DNA of 55,822 bases. Origin: an uncultured Erysipelotrichaceae bacterium (GTDB taxonomy: Bacteria; Bacillota_I; Bacilli_A; Erysipelotrichales; Erysipelotrichaceae). The notes under the pieces are model-generated. The model saw only the letters and a list, made by a program, of their open reading frames with translations, searched no databases and had not been told where the DNA came from. A program made the position numbers and the translations under genes. Shown here in pieces: positions 37,026-45,215 of the stretch (position 1 is the stretch's first letter; every line of letters begins with the position of its first letter). The stretch lies in the NCBI GenBank assembly GCA_902775735.1, contig CACYNH010000015.1:1-55822 (forward strand), in the 5' to 3' direction.

Positions 37026-37832
37026 GTGAAGGAAGGCATGCGTGAAAGCGACAGAATCACCTATACCTACAGACTGACAAAGCCGGAAGTGAAAGTCCTT
37101 GCCGCAAAGCCTGCCGCAATCAGCGAAAACGGAAACATTGAATGCGTCTATTCCGAAAAGACTGTCGTGCACTATAACAAAGAAACAGGCGAACCGGAAG
37201 AGACGGAAACAGTCCCGGATCAGTACTATGGCGATGACTCATGCACAGTACTGCTCAGTTATCAGGATGGTGTGCTGATTCCGGTGTTTGCGAAAACCTC
37301 CCATCCGGTATCTGAAGAAGACAGCGTTGCCGGATGCGCTGAAGAGGGCAGTGAGACTGTCTGGAGCGGCCTGGATATGGTCGGTTTCCAGCCGGTCGGC
37401 GATGACGGAACGCAGGCACGTGTCATCGGCGTGATGGATTCCAGAATTCCGGAAGCGGCGGCGGATTACGGCTTCCTCTTCGGATCATCCTCTGAAGAGC
37501 TGACTTATGATTCTGCCGAATACCGCTTCAGCCTCAAAGATACAGACAATACACTTAACAGCGGAAGCGATTATGAATATGTGAGTGCCAGGGTTGGCAG
37601 CAGTTTCCTGATTCCGGGAACCGCCGCAAGACTTTATGTGAAACTGACGAATGCGCAGACAGTGAATATGAAGCTGCAGAGCAGCGGGGAGTTCATTTAT
37701 TCCGGTACGGTTACGGTCGGCGACCTGATCACTCACACTGAAGAGACAGACAGCGCTACATCATTACAGCCAGTGATCCTGTGTGGAATGGCGATATCGA
37801 AACTCCTGAAATGCCGTAATGTCAAGCATTAA
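37026..37832 (+). pseudogene. Remnant of an unrecognised, probably extracellular protein gene
   Basis: The reading frame gives up to 268 residues from a GTG, or 264 from the ATG at 37038. It lacks a signal peptide, a membrane segment and a well-spaced ribosome site. The composition (acidic, Thr/Ser/Tyr-rich, beta-like) resembles part of a surface protein. The last 30 residues change character abruptly to a basic Cys-containing tail. In another frame the same DNA reads RYIITASDPVWNGDIETPEMP and stops at 37817-37819, suggesting a frameshift near 37745-37755. I read it as a decayed fragment. A small intact gene of unknown function is the alternative. Confidence 0.5.
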
Positions 37833-37843
37833 AATTGAAAAAC

Positions 37844-37873
37844 TTTACCAGCGGTTTCAGCCGATGATATAAT
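37844..37873 (+). promoter_or_regulatory. Candidate promoter of sepF
   Basis: TTTACC (37844-37849) and TATAAT (37868-37873) have 18-bp spacing, 24 bases before the sepF start. Confidence 0.6.
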
Positions 37874-37896
37874 GTTTTCGTTATGGAGGTCATTAT

Positions 37897-38328
37897 ATGG
37901 CATTTGCAGATAAACTGAAGAATTTCATCGCTCCCGTTGACGAGGATGATGATGAAGAATACGAAGAAGAGGAAGTCACACCCGCAGCGCCTGTTCAGCC
38001 GCAGACAGTCACAAAGCCTGTGAGCACATACGAATCCCAGAAAACAACAGTCAACCGCATCCCGACCGACGCCCAGATGGTTCTCTTTGAACCGAGAAGC
38101 TTCGAGGAAGCGGAAGAAATCGCCCGCCATCTCAAGCAGAGAAGAGCGTGTGTTGTCAACCTGCACCGTCTGCAGCGTGAATATGCTCAGCGCACAATCG
38201 ATTTCCTGACCGGCGTTGTTTTCGCGCTCGATGGAACAATTCAGAAGATCGGCCACAATGTCATCCTCTGCACACCGAAGAGTGTCAGCGTTGACGGCGT
38301 GATCTCTCTGGACAGCGACGATGAGTGA
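37897..38328 (+). CDS. sepF: Cell division protein SepF
   Basis: The 143-residue protein bundles FtsZ filaments and tethers them to the membrane. The N-terminal amphipathic region (MAFADKLKNFI) is followed by a very acidic linker (about 17-30) and the folded C-terminal domain, with FEEAEEIARHLKQRRACVVNL and RTIDFLTGVVFALDG typical of SepF. TGGAGGTC precedes the ATG. It begins the sepF-ylmH-divIVA-ileS block and overlaps ylmH by eight bases. Confidence 0.95.
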   Translation: MAFADKLKNFIAPVDEDDDEEYEEEEVTPAAPVQPQTVTKPVSTYESQKTTVNRIPTDAQMVLFEPRSFEEAEEIARHLKQRRACVVNLHRLQREYAQRTIDFLTGVVFALDGTIQKIGHNVILCTPKSVSVDGVISLDSDDE

Positions 38329-39061
38329 TAAAGCCGACTATACACAGCTGGCAGCCCATCTTGAAGATCTCAGAAACAGAAGCGAAAAGTGGCACCGTTC
38401 CGTTTCGTCGTTTTTTCTGACGGAAGAGGAACAGGCAGCCATGATGAAAATCTTTCCGCCTTCGGACTATGTCCGCTATGACGGGGGATATGAAGGAGCA
38501 CGCAGAAAGAAAGTCATTTTCCTTTACGATGAGGAAGATGACTTTTCTGATATTGCCTGTATCTCCTCCGCTGCCGACCAGCGCTTCCGCAAAATCGGCC
38601 ACCGGGATATCCTCGGCGCTGCGATGGCGCTTCAGATCGAGAGGCACAGTCTTGGCGACATGTTCATCCAGGATGACCATATCTATATCTATACCGGCGA
38701 AACGATGGCGCGCTTCCTGTGCGATAACCTGCTTTCCGTCGGCCAGCTTTCGGTCTCCTTTGAGATCACGGATGAAAGGCCTGTCCAGCAGTTCAAAACA
38801 AAGCGGATCACGGTTGTGGCAGCCAGCGAAAGGGCGGACGCGGTCGTTGCCGCATTAGCGCACTGCAGCCGTTCACAGGCCAAGGAAATGATCCGTCAGG
38901 GGCTCGTTCAGCTCAACCATGTGACGCTTGAAGAGCCTGATGAATTGTGCAATAATAACGTTACGATTTCGATCCGCGGAATCGGACGGTTTACTTATGC
39001 CGGCGCATCCCGGCAGACCAGAAGCGGCAGAATCGCAGCTGAATTTTTACAGGATATGTGA
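38321..39061 (+). CDS. ylmH: YlmH-family RNA-binding protein (S4 domain)
   Basis: The 246-residue protein has the YlmH N-terminal domain (FFLTEEEQAAM, RKKVIFLYDE) and a C-terminal S4 RNA-binding domain (about 170-246, CSRSQAKEMIRQGLVQLNH). It is cotranscribed with sepF and divIVA, as in many Bacillota. Recent work on the family links YlmH to ribosome-associated quality control. The yggT gene commonly found between sepF and ylmH is absent. Confidence 0.92.
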   Translation: MSDKADYTQLAAHLEDLRNRSEKWHRSVSSFFLTEEEQAAMMKIFPPSDYVRYDGGYEGARRKKVIFLYDEEDDFSDIACISSAADQRFRKIGHRDILGAAMALQIERHSLGDMFIQDDHIYIYTGETMARFLCDNLLSVGQLSVSFEITDERPVQQFKTKRITVVAASERADAVVAALAHCSRSQAKEMIRQGLVQLNHVTLEEPDELCNNNVTISIRGIGRFTYAGASRQTRSGRIAAEFLQDM

Positions 39062-39072
39062 GAGGTGAGACC

Positions 39073-39555
39073 GTGAGTACGACAAGACCGGCATTTCGGG
39101 TTATGAAAAACGGATATGACCGGTTCGCGGTCGATGATGCGATCGAGAATTACGCTGTCCAGATCGAACAGCTCGAACGCAGGGTGGAGCTCTACCAGGA
39201 AAAACTCACCGACACAATCGCTGAACTGGAAAACACCAAGGCTGCCGTTCAGCAGCTGCAGGCCACCGACACCGCAAGGCGTCAGGCGGCGGAAGATATT
39301 GCCCGTCTCTCATTAAGGGAAGCGAACGATATTATAAACACCGCGCATAAAAACGCGGACATCATCATCCGGGAGGCACTGGCCAGCGCCAGGGGAATCC
39401 TGGAGGATCTTTCCACCCTGTACGATGAGGCAGGGTCAGTCAAGGCGGAGACGAGCGTGCAGCTGGAAAAGCTGCTCAAAGATCTCGAAGGCTTCCGGCT
39501 TCCGGATATGCCTGATCTGTCATGGCTGAAAGAAGCAGAAAACAAACTGCGCTGA
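39073..39555 (+). CDS. divIVA: DivIVA-domain cell division/polarity protein
   Basis: This 160-residue protein has a short N-terminal DivIVA lipid-binding segment (FRVMKNGYDRFAVDDAIENY, about 8-27) and then a long coiled coil (about 28-140) rich in Glu, Gln and Leu. DivIVA senses negative membrane curvature at septa and poles. The GTG at 39073 is selected because GAGGTGAGA sits just upstream; the frame is open from 39058, but that part overlaps the ylmH stop. ileS follows after a T-box leader. Confidence 0.88.
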   Translation: MSTTRPAFRVMKNGYDRFAVDDAIENYAVQIEQLERRVELYQEKLTDTIAELENTKAAVQQLQATDTARRQAAEDIARLSLREANDIINTAHKNADIIIREALASARGILEDLSTLYDEAGSVKAETSVQLEKLLKDLEGFRLPDMPDLSWLKEAENKLR

Positions 39556-39560
39556 TCAGG

Positions 39561-39754
39561 ACGCGCTGCTGTATGAGGATTTGAAGAGAGTCTGTGTTTG
39601 GTGAAAGCAGACATGAGGCATACAGACAGACATCACCTGTGAGCAGACGTGAATCCCGCGTTAAGGGATGACAAAGGGCATGGCAGCCATCACTGCCATG
39701 AACTAAGGTGGTACCGCGCATTGACGTCCTTAGATATAAGGGCGTTTTATTTTG
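39561..39754 (+). promoter_or_regulatory. T-box riboswitch (isoleucine) upstream of ileS
   Basis: The T-box core AAGGTGGTACCGCG (39705-39718) is followed by a terminator stem, ACGTCCTT/AAGGGCGT (39724-39745), and TTTATTTT. Upstream, ACGCG (39561) can pair with CGCGT (39657) to close stem I. A candidate specifier triplet ATC (39653-39655) in GTGAATCCC matches isoleucine. Uncharged tRNA-Ile would stabilise the antiterminator and turn on ileS. The exact stem I fold is my inference; the T-box core is unmistakable. Confidence 0.93.
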
Positions 39755-39773
39755 TGAGAGGAGAGAAAACGAT

Positions 39774-42497
39774 ATGGATTACAAATCTACACTCCGGATG
39801 CCTAAAACCGATTTCGAAATGAGAGGCAATCTGGCAAAGAAGGAACCCGGTATTCTGGAAAACTGGGAAAAGAATGACCATTACAATGAAATCATTTCCC
39901 GTCACAAGGGACAGAAAGCGTTCATTCTTCATGACGGCCCGCCGTATGCCAACGGCAACCTGCATGCCGGCACAGCGATGAACCGCGTCATCAAGGATTT
40001 CATTGTCCGTTCGCATGCCATGAGCGGCTATTACACACCGTTTTTCCCGGGCTGGGACACACATGGTCTGCCGATTGAAAACGCAATCCAGAAACTGGGC
40101 GTCGACCGCAAATCCATGTCTCCGGCAGAATTCAGAAAGAAGTGCGCTGAATATGCCCATAACCAGATCGCGACCCAGATGTCCACAGAAAAGAGACTCG
40201 GCCAGATCGCCGATTATGAACATCCTTACATCACCCTGAAGAAGGAATTCGAAGCCAGACAGATCAGAGCGTTCGAAAAGATGGCTCTTGACGGTCTGAT
40301 CTTCCAGGGCCTCAAGCCGATTTACTGGTCCCCTTACAACGAGACAGCTGTCGCTGACTCCGAAATCATCTATAAAGACGTTAAGGACGCCACCATTTAC
40401 CTGGCTTTCCAGGTCGCCGACGGCAAGGGCATCCTCGACAGCGATGATTACTTTGTCATCTGGACCACAACACCGTGGACCATCCCGGCCAACGAAGCCG
40501 TTTCCCTCAATCCGGATCTTACCTATGCCGAGGTTCAGACAGAAAAGGGCAAGCTGATCTTCCTGGAGTCCATGACTGAAAAGCTGCTGGCTGAATTCAA
40601 GCTTGAAAACCAGGGCGTCCTGCGCACCTTCAAGGGCAAGGAACTCGAATTCATCACATATCACCATGTCGTTCTCGATAAGGAATGCCCGGTCATCGTC
40701 GGCGACCATGTCACCGATGAAGACGGTACCGGCTGCGTCCACACCGCCGGCGGCCACGGTCTTGACGACTACTATGTCTGCGCAAAATACGGCATTGCGC
40801 CGATCTGCACAGTCGACGAACGCGGCTACATGAACGAGGAAGCCGGACCCGAATGCCAGGGCCTGACATTTGAGGACTGCTCCAAGAAGATCATCACCAT
40901 GATGAACGAGAAGGGATGCCTGCTCGCGATCAACACCATCGTCCACTCCTATCCGCATGACGACAGACTGAAGAAGAAGGTCATCTTCCGCGCCGCCAAG
41001 CAGTGGTTCTGCTCCATCGAAAAGGTCAGAGAGGCTGTTCTCGACCAGATCCAGAACCATGTCACATGGCACAACGAATGGGGCCAGATCAGAATGTACA
41101 ACATGATCAAGGACAGAGGCGACTGGTGCATTTCCAGACAGCGTCTGTGGGGCGTTCCGATCCCCATCTTCTACTGTGAAGACGGTTCCCCGATCATGGA
41201 GAAGGAAGTCTTTGACCATGTCGCTGACCTGTTCGGCGAATTCGGCTCCAACGTCTGGTTCGAAAGAGAAGCGAAGGACCTCCTGCCGGAAGGCTACACA
41301 AACGAAAAGTCGCCCAACGGCGTCTTCACCAAGGAAACAGACATCATGGACGTCTGGTTTGACTCCGGTTCCTCATGGACAGAGCTTGAAGCGCGCGGCG
41401 GCGATTACCCCTGCGATCTCTACTTCGAAGGCTCCGACCAGTACAGAGGCTGGTTCAACTCTTCCATGATCGTCGGCACAGCGGTCAAGGGCGGCGCTCC
41501 TTACAGAGAAGTTCTCTCCCATGGCTATGTCTGCGACTCCAACGGTGAAAAGATGTCCAAGTCTGTCGGCAACGTTGTCAACCCGATGGATATCATCAAC
41601 ACAAACGGCGCCGATGTCTTCAGACTCTGGGCAATGAACGCCGACTACAAGCAGGACCTCAAGCTCGGTCCGGCCAACATCAAGCAGGTTTCCGACCAGT
41701 ACAGAAAGATCAGAAACACATTCAGATTCCTGCTCGGCAATATCAATGCCGAAGACTTCAATCCTGAAAAGGATATGGTCAGCTATGAGAATCTGGAAAA
41801 GACTGACAAGTATATCATGGTCAGACTCAGCGACGTCATCGCTGAATACAGAAAGGCAGTCCTCGACTATGACTACCTGAGCGCCAACAAGGTCCTCATG
41901 AACTTCATGGTCAACGAACTCTCCTCCTACTACTGCGACTTCACCAAGGACATCCTCTACTGCGATGATCCTGAAGGACTCAGAAGAAGACAGGTCCAGA
42001 GTGTTTACTGGCAGTGCGCTGACGCGCTGGTCAAGATGTGGGCGCCGTTCCTGGTTTACACAGCCGAGGAAGTCTGGACACACTTCTCCAGCAATGAAGA
42101 GCCTTCCGTTCACTACACAAGCTATCCGGAAGCTCAGGAATATCCTGACGCCGCTGAGCTCAGAGAAGAGTTCGCCGCTCTGCTCAAAGTCAGAGACGCC
42201 GTGAACAAGTCCATCGAAAACGCGAGAAACGACAAGCTCGTCAACTCCGCCCAGGAAGCGGCAGTCACAATTCCCTGCAGCGCAGAGGAAAAAGCGCTTC
42301 TTGAAGGCACCCTCAGCAATGTTCCGCAGTGGTTCATTGTTTCAAGAGTTGACTTCGCGGAAGGCGAGGGCGAACCGTCCGTCGCAAAGGCACCCGGCAC
42401 CAAGTGCCCGAGATGCTGGAACTACAGCGAAACACCGGACGAAAACGACCTCTGCCCGAGATGCCATGACGTCATGGCAAAGCTCATCAGCCGTTAA
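39774..42497 (+). CDS. ileS: Isoleucyl-tRNA synthetase
   Basis: The 907-residue class I synthetase has the HIGH-region PPYANGNLHAGTAMN near residue 55-69, with HAGT in place of the usual HxGH. The editing domain contains WTTTPWTIPANEA, and the second signature is EKMSKS near 594. The C-terminal zinc ribbon is CPRCWNYSETPDENDLCPRCH. The ATG at 39774 follows GAGAGGAGAG; a start at 39708 would lie inside the T-box and is rejected. Confidence 0.96.
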   Translation: MDYKSTLRMPKTDFEMRGNLAKKEPGILENWEKNDHYNEIISRHKGQKAFILHDGPPYANGNLHAGTAMNRVIKDFIVRSHAMSGYYTPFFPGWDTHGLPIENAIQKLGVDRKSMSPAEFRKKCAEYAHNQIATQMSTEKRLGQIADYEHPYITLKKEFEARQIRAFEKMALDGLIFQGLKPIYWSPYNETAVADSEIIYKDVKDATIYLAFQVADGKGILDSDDYFVIWTTTPWTIPANEAVSLNPDLTYAEVQTEKGKLIFLESMTEKLLAEFKLENQGVLRTFKGKELEFITYHHVVLDKECPVIVGDHVTDEDGTGCVHTAGGHGLDDYYVCAKYGIAPICTVDERGYMNEEAGPECQGLTFEDCSKKIITMMNEKGCLLAINTIVHSYPHDDRLKKKVIFRAAKQWFCSIEKVREAVLDQIQNHVTWHNEWGQIRMYNMIKDRGDWCISRQRLWGVPIPIFYCEDGSPIMEKEVFDHVADLFGEFGSNVWFEREAKDLLPEGYTNEKSPNGVFTKETDIMDVWFDSGSSWTELEARGGDYPCDLYFEGSDQYRGWFNSSMIVGTAVKGGAPYREVLSHGYVCDSNGEKMSKSVGNVVNPMDIINTNGADVFRLWAMNADYKQDLKLGPANIKQVSDQYRKIRNTFRFLLGNINAEDFNPEKDMVSYENLEKTDKYIMVRLSDVIAEYRKAVLDYDYLSANKVLMNFMVNELSSYYCDFTKDILYCDDPEGLRRRQVQSVYWQCADALVKMWAPFLVYTAEEVWTHFSSNEEPSVHYTSYPEAQEYPDAAELREEFAALLKVRDAVNKSIENARNDKLVNSAQEAAVTIPCSAEEKALLEGTLSNVPQWFIVSRVDFAEGEGEPSVAKAPGTKCPRCWNYSETPDENDLCPRCHDVMAKLISR

Positions 42498-42516
42498 TCA
42501 TCACAAAACAAAGAAG

Positions 42517-42542
42517 GGAAACCGCACCGGTTTCCCTTTTTC
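42517..42542 (+). terminator. Intrinsic terminator after ileS
   Basis: GGGAAACCG and CGGTTTCCC form a 9-bp perfect stem with loop CAC, followed by TTTTTC. Confidence 0.92.
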
Positions 42543-42556
42543 TGTACTCGCATAAA

Positions 42557-42581
42557 GAAAAAAAGCCGTTCAGGCTTTTTT
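42557..42581 (-). terminator. Intrinsic terminator after metK (minus strand)
   Basis: On the minus strand, AAAAAAGCC and GGCTTTTTT pair across TGAAC, and the T-run continues as TTC. It starts at the metK stop codon. Confidence 0.85.
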
Positions 42582-43672
42582 CAGAGTTCGATCTTTTTGA
42601 ACTGTTCCCAGGGCATCGATTTCTTGCCGAAGTGGCCGTAGTTGACGGTGCTCCTGTAGATCGGCCGTCTCAGGTTCAGCTCATTGATGATGTCCGCCAC
42701 AGAGAAGCTGAAGTTTTTCAGGACGATCTTCTGCAGTTCATCGTCGGTATATTCGGATGTGCCGAAGGACTGGACATAAACGGATAGGGGCTCCGCCTTG
42801 CCGATGGCGTAGGCAAGCTCGAGCTGGCACTTGTGGGCCAGGCCGTTGGCGACGATGTTGCGGCAGACATAGCGGGCGTAGTAGGCAGCCGAGCGGTCAA
42901 CCTTGGTCGGATCCTTTGAGGAGAAGCAGCCGCCGCCGATCGGGGCGTAGCCGCCATAGGTGTCAACGACGATCTTCCTACCGGTTGTGCCGGAATCGCC
43001 GAAGGAACCGCCGAGGATAAAGGAGCCGGACGGGTTGATCAGATACTTTGTGTTTTCGTTGATATACTTCGGATCGACAACCGGAGTGATGACCTTTTCA
43101 ATCATGAGGTCGCGCAGTTCCTCCTGGGTGATCGCTTCGGTATGCTGGGTGGAAATGACGATGGTATCGACATCGGTCAGTTTCCCGTCGACGTAGCGGG
43201 CGGTCACCTGTGTTTTGCCATCAGGTCTTAAGCGGGGATCGGTTCTTCTGACTTCCTCAAGTCTTCTGGCCAGCTTGTGGGCGGTGATGATGGCGAAGGG
43301 CATGAGCTCTTCGGTTTCATCATCGGCGTAGCCGAACATGATTCCCTGGTCGCCGGCGCTGATTTCATCGTGGGCAACGGCGCTGTTGATTTCCGGTGAC
43401 TGGCGGTTGACCTTGATGATGACGTGGTACTCCTCGTCATAGCCTATTTCCTTCAGCACGCCAAGGGCAATCTTCTCATAGTCGATGTCGGCCTTTGTGC
43501 CGGCTTCGCCGAAGACAAGGATCAGGTCATCCTTGATGGAGGCTTCAACAGCCATATGGCTTTCGGGATCCTGGCGCAGCGCCTCGTCGAGAATGGAGTC
43601 GGCGATCAGATCGCAGATTTTATCGGGGTGTCCGCTGGTGACGGATTCGGATGTAAATAAGAATTCAGACAT
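42581..43672 (-). CDS. metK: S-adenosylmethionine synthetase
   Basis: This 363-residue enzyme makes SAM from methionine and ATP. It shows FTSESVTSGHPDKICD at the N-terminus, the ATP/metal motif SAGDQGIMFGYA, and GGGCFSSKDPTKVDRSAAY, where the family usually has GGGAFSGKD. It is somewhat shorter than the typical 380-400 residues. AAGGAAGGG lies upstream of the ATG at 43672; an in-frame ATG at 43693 lies upstream of that site. A SAM-clan riboswitch-like leader precedes it. Confidence 0.95.
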   Translation of the reverse strand: MSEFLFTSESVTSGHPDKICDLIADSILDEALRQDPESHMAVEASIKDDLILVFGEAGTKADIDYEKIALGVLKEIGYDEEYHVIIKVNRQSPEINSAVAHDEISAGDQGIMFGYADDETEELMPFAIITAHKLARRLEEVRRTDPRLRPDGKTQVTARYVDGKLTDVDTIVISTQHTEAITQEELRDLMIEKVITPVVDPKYINENTKYLINPSGSFILGGSFGDSGTTGRKIVVDTYGGYAPIGGGCFSSKDPTKVDRSAAYYARYVCRNIVANGLAHKCQLELAYAIGKAEPLSVYVQSFGTSEYTDDELQKIVLKNFSFSVADIINELNLRRPIYRSTVNYGHFGKKSMPWEQFKKIEL

Positions 43673-43733
43673 AATAAAAACCCTTCCTTTCACGTCTTTT
43701 CAAGAGCTTCAGAAAGAGCCTTGTTTTTTCTCT

Positions 43734-43835
43734 TTCTTTATCGATGTCAGCATTACCACCTTACCGGTTTTTTTGACAGGCAGGTTGGTATGAGGTCACT
43801 GAGCTGACTCTCTACCTCATTCTTGATAAAAGACG
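43734..43835 (-). promoter_or_regulatory. SAM-I-clan-like riboswitch in the metK leader
   Basis: On the minus strand the leader begins TTTTATCAAGAATGAGGTAG and later has CCAACC and AAGGTGGTAAT, close to the SAM-I landmarks UUAUCAAGA, GGYGGAG, GCAACC and GGUGCUAAU. P1 forms from TTTATC and GATAAA. P2 forms from ATGAGGT and ACCTCAT. A six-base loop segment GTCAGC can pair with GCTGAC just after the GGTAAT segment, matching the SAM-clan pseudoknot. A P4 arm is not evident. It would lower metK expression when SAM is abundant. Confidence 0.72.
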
Positions 43836-43863
43836 CTATTATTCAACCACAGTGTCCGGTATG

Positions 43864-43869
43864 TGTCAA
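43864..43869 (-). promoter_or_regulatory. Candidate -35 of metK promoter
   Basis: TTGACA on the minus strand lies upstream of the riboswitch-like aptamer. The -10 would be TTGAAT at 17-bp spacing, or AATAAT slightly further on. The -35 is a perfect match, but the -10 is uncertain. Confidence 0.5.
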
Positions 43870-43969
43870 CTGACATTATCGCGTTTTTGTCTGTCTCTTT
43901 AAGACAGCTTAATCAGCTCTTAAAACGGAGCCGTCCCAAGCTTAATGTCCGCCCGGTTGGCGGTATGCT

Positions 43970-43975
43970 ATAATT
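43970..43975 (+). promoter_or_regulatory. Extended -10 promoter of AI-2E-family transporter gene
   Basis: TGCTATAAT is an extended -10 element, 19 bases before the ATG at 43994. No clear -35 is visible, as expected for extended -10 promoters. Confidence 0.6.
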
Positions 43976-43993
43976 TCTGAAAAGAGGACATTT

Positions 43994-45142
43994 ATGGACT
44001 TCAAACATCTCAGTGATGAAACAAAAGAGAAAATATTCATATTTACCGCATCGGGCGTTCTGATCGTGCTTTTTGCGGTGCTGATCAATCATATCGCGGC
44101 CATCGGAAATATACTGTCCATGGTGATCCGGGCAATTTCACCGTTCATATACGGTCTCCTGTTCACGTTCATTATGTTACCGCTGAGGAAGCTGGTGGAA
44201 AATGATATTCTGAAAAACACGAAGCTTGAGAACAAGACAAAGCGGATCATTGCCGTGATCGCGGCCATGGTGGTCTTCCTGCTGGTATTGGCAACATTCT
44301 TCGTTGTCCTGATCCCGCAGCTGTTTGACTCCATCAAGACCTTCGTCGATTCCATCGGCGGCTATGTGCGCACCATTCAGGGCATGATCGCAAGGCTGGA
44401 CGCCTATGACGAAAAACTGGCCGGTTTCCTGGGGGATATGGTCACAAACGGCGGCAAGGCCCTGTCCGACTGGCTGACCGGCGCCCAGGGCGGCATGTCG
44501 CAGATCCTCAATTATTCCCTCAATGTGGCAAGGGGAATCCTGAATGTTCTGATCGGCATGATCATTTCCATGTATCTGCTGTTTGATGAGGAAAAATTCA
44601 AGAAACAGATCAAGATGGTCATGTTCGGCTATCTCAATGAGAAGACAGCCGCCGATCTTCTGCATCTGATGCGGCTGACCAAAAACACATTCAACCGCTT
44701 CATCTTCGGCAAGTTCATCGATTCCCTGATCATCGGCTTCATTTGCTATTTCAGCTGCCTGATCCTGCAGATCCCGTATCCGCTGCTGATTGCCTTCGTG
44801 GTCGGCATCACCAACATGATTCCGGTCTTCGGTCCGTTCATCGGCGCGGTTCCGCTGATCTTTATCCTGTTAATCATCAACCCGCTCAAGTCACTGGAAT
44901 TCGCGGTCTTCATCCTTGTTCTGCAGCAGATTGACGGCAATATCATCGGTCCCAAGATCCTTGGCGGGGCGGTCGGTCTGCCGACTCTGTGGGTCATGTT
45001 CGCGATCATCGCCGGCGGGGCGCTATTTGGAATCGTCGGAATGTTTATCGGCGTGCCGGTCTTCTCGGTCATCTATGAACTGACGGAAGAAAGGGTGCAC
45101 AACAACCTGAAGGCGAAGGAAATCGACGTCAGCACAAAATAA
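43994..45142 (+). CDS. AI-2E/PerM-family membrane transporter
   Basis: This 382-residue polytopic membrane protein has about seven to eight hydrophobic segments. The family-typical part near 250-320 contains ITNMIPVFGPFIGAVP, and QQIDGNIIGPKILG follows. Family members export AI-2 or act as Na+/H+ or other exporters (PerM, YueF, TqsA); the substrate here is unknown. AGAGGAC precedes the ATG. It is flanked by its own promoter and terminator. Confidence 0.9.
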   Translation: MDFKHLSDETKEKIFIFTASGVLIVLFAVLINHIAAIGNILSMVIRAISPFIYGLLFTFIMLPLRKLVENDILKNTKLENKTKRIIAVIAAMVVFLLVLATFFVVLIPQLFDSIKTFVDSIGGYVRTIQGMIARLDAYDEKLAGFLGDMVTNGGKALSDWLTGAQGGMSQILNYSLNVARGILNVLIGMIISMYLLFDEEKFKKQIKMVMFGYLNEKTAADLLHLMRLTKNTFNRFIFGKFIDSLIIGFICYFSCLILQIPYPLLIAFVVGITNMIPVFGPFIGAVPLIFILLIINPLKSLEFAVFILVLQQIDGNIIGPKILGGAVGLPTLWVMFAIIAGGALFGIVGMFIGVPVFSVIYELTEERVHNNLKAKEIDVSTK

Positions 45143-45153
45143 CGGTTTTACGG

Positions 45154-45182
45154 CAGAGAGGCATGTTCCTCTCTGTTTTTTT
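45154..45182 (+). terminator. Intrinsic terminator after AI-2E transporter
   Basis: CAGAGAGG and CCTCTCTG form a perfect 8-bp stem followed by TTTTTTT. Confidence 0.93.
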
Positions 45183-45185
45183 ATG

Positions 45186-45208
45186 AAAAAAAGCTGCCGT
45201 AAGGCAGC
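45186..45208 (-). terminator. Intrinsic terminator after glnN (minus strand)
   Basis: On the minus strand, GCTGCC-TTAC-GGCAGC is followed by TTTTTTT. It sits back to back with the plus-strand terminator. Confidence 0.92.
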
Positions 45209-45215
45209 CTGTGAA

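Noticed and set aside
39708..39773. Upstream in-frame start extending IleRS by 22 residues
   Set aside because: It falls in the conserved T-box sequence; the ATG at 39774 has a good ribosome site.
39747..41219. 490-codon open frame antisense to ileS
   Set aside because: It is a shadow of ileS codon usage, with no ribosome site or family resemblance; other long antisense frames (21719-22555, 16282-17127, 28390-29292) were dismissed for the same reason.
43841..43935. Hairpin CTGTCT/AGACAG upstream of metK as a terminator
   Set aside because: The minus-strand tail is A-rich, not T-rich, and it lies upstream of the metK promoter; no function is assigned.
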